A stretch of 64,000 bases of DNA from contig NZ_JAEAGO010000001.1 in the NCBI RefSeq assembly GCF_016464625.1, positions 868,001-932,000 of the forward strand, given 5' to 3'. Below, piece by piece: positions 63,828-64,000 of the stretch. The position numbers were made by a program, and so were the translations under genes. Each line of letters begins with the position of its first letter. Position 1 is the stretch's first letter. A model generated the notes under the pieces. The model searched no databases. It was not told where the DNA came from and worked only from the letters and a program-made list of their open reading frames with translations. The DNA comes from Penaeicola halotolerans (GTDB taxonomy: Bacteria; Bacteroidota; Bacteroidia; Cytophagales; Cyclobacteriaceae).

Positions 63828-64000
63828 AGCTTCACTACGGTTTAGATAGTTTGCCTCATATTCAAAATGCCGTAGTTTCTAGTGGCACTTTTGATGGCGT
63901 GCACATAGGGCATCAAAAGATCCTCCGACACATCATCACCTTAGCCAAAGAGATCAATGGAGAATCGGTGCTGATTACTTTCTGGCCTCATCCACGCCTA
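63824..64000 (+). CDS. ribF: bifunctional riboflavin kinase/FAD synthetase, N-terminal part (cut by window edge)
   Basis: Fifty-nine codons are visible: SGTFDGVHIGHQKIL is the HxGH-type nucleotidyl-transferase signature, and VLITFWPHPR matches the flavin-site strand of the FAD synthetase domain. The remainder lies outside the window. Last visible gene of the ftsX-DUF3098-uppP-truB-ribF operon. Confidence 0.92.
   Translation, partial: MKLHYGLDSLPHIQNAVVSSGTFDGVHIGHQKILRHIITLAKEINGESVLITFWPHPRL

Overview
The window is chromosomal DNA from a member of the Bacteroidota, most likely a marine or environmental Cytophagales-type bacterium. This rests on recognised gene content: bacillithiol deacetylase BshB1, DUF3098 next to ftsX-uppP-truB-ribF, a SusC-independent TonB/ExbBD/SPOR/TPR envelope locus, a short primary sigma factor of the Bacteroidota type, an arsenosugar operon, LptF/LptG, and promoters that fit the Bacteroidota consensus TTG-N19-22-TAnnTTTG (clearest before tRNA-Asp and accA). 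No species can be named from sequence alone.

Layout. 1-5.4 kb: truncated SRAP gene, metallo-beta-lactamase hydrolase, fabH, an unknown protein, a MORN/YwqK-type repeat protein, a Lacal_2735-type small protein and a VOC protein. 5.5-15.9 kb: an accessory island bracketed by two ~320-bp, roughly 97% identical direct repeats. Each repeat carries a small DUF6364-like gene; the left copy is intact and the right copy is frameshifted. Inside are group II intron remnants, a pair of structurally matching imperfect palindromes, a 21-bp inverted repeat, and a visibly AT-rich three-gene operon: SF1 (UPF1/DNA2-like) helicase, a 1478-residue protein with a long array of WxW repeats ending in a DarT-like ADP-ribosyltransferase domain, and a DarG-like macrodomain protein. 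This is the strongest candidate for an undescribed system: a DarTG-type toxin/antitoxin wired to a helicase and a large repeat 'sensor'.

16-21.5 kb: a degraded accessory zone with two AT-rich orphan genes, a redoxin-like membrane protein plus a fragment of a second copy, a mazEF-type module flanked by REP-like repeat clusters, an alpha/beta hydrolase and a TonB-C domain protein. 22-27.9 kb: LytTR regulator, membrane protein, DEAD-box helicase, pirin, sirtuin, double-VOC protein. 28.0-32.3 kb: a complete-looking arsenosugar biosynthesis operon on the minus strand. 32.4-39.3 kb: sterol-desaturase-like protein, DUF547, gamma carbonic anhydrase, YceI, PabB, a 7TM sensor histidine kinase and a cupin. 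39.4-46.8 kb: TonB-ExbD-ExbB-SPOR and an outer-membrane barrel/TPR pair, probably one energised envelope system. 46.9-57.4 kb: housekeeping genes holA, bshB1, M23/LysM peptidase, trxB, primary sigma factor, pnp, rpsO, LptF/G, START-like. 57.4-58.1 kb: three tRNA genes (CAT, and two identical Asp). 58.4-64 kb: accA, DinB, DUF2147, pdeM, then the ftsX-DUF3098-uppP-truB-ribF operon, which runs off the window end.

Limits: no database search was possible. Family assignments rest on motif recognition; repeat and palindrome alignments were made by eye on the sequence.
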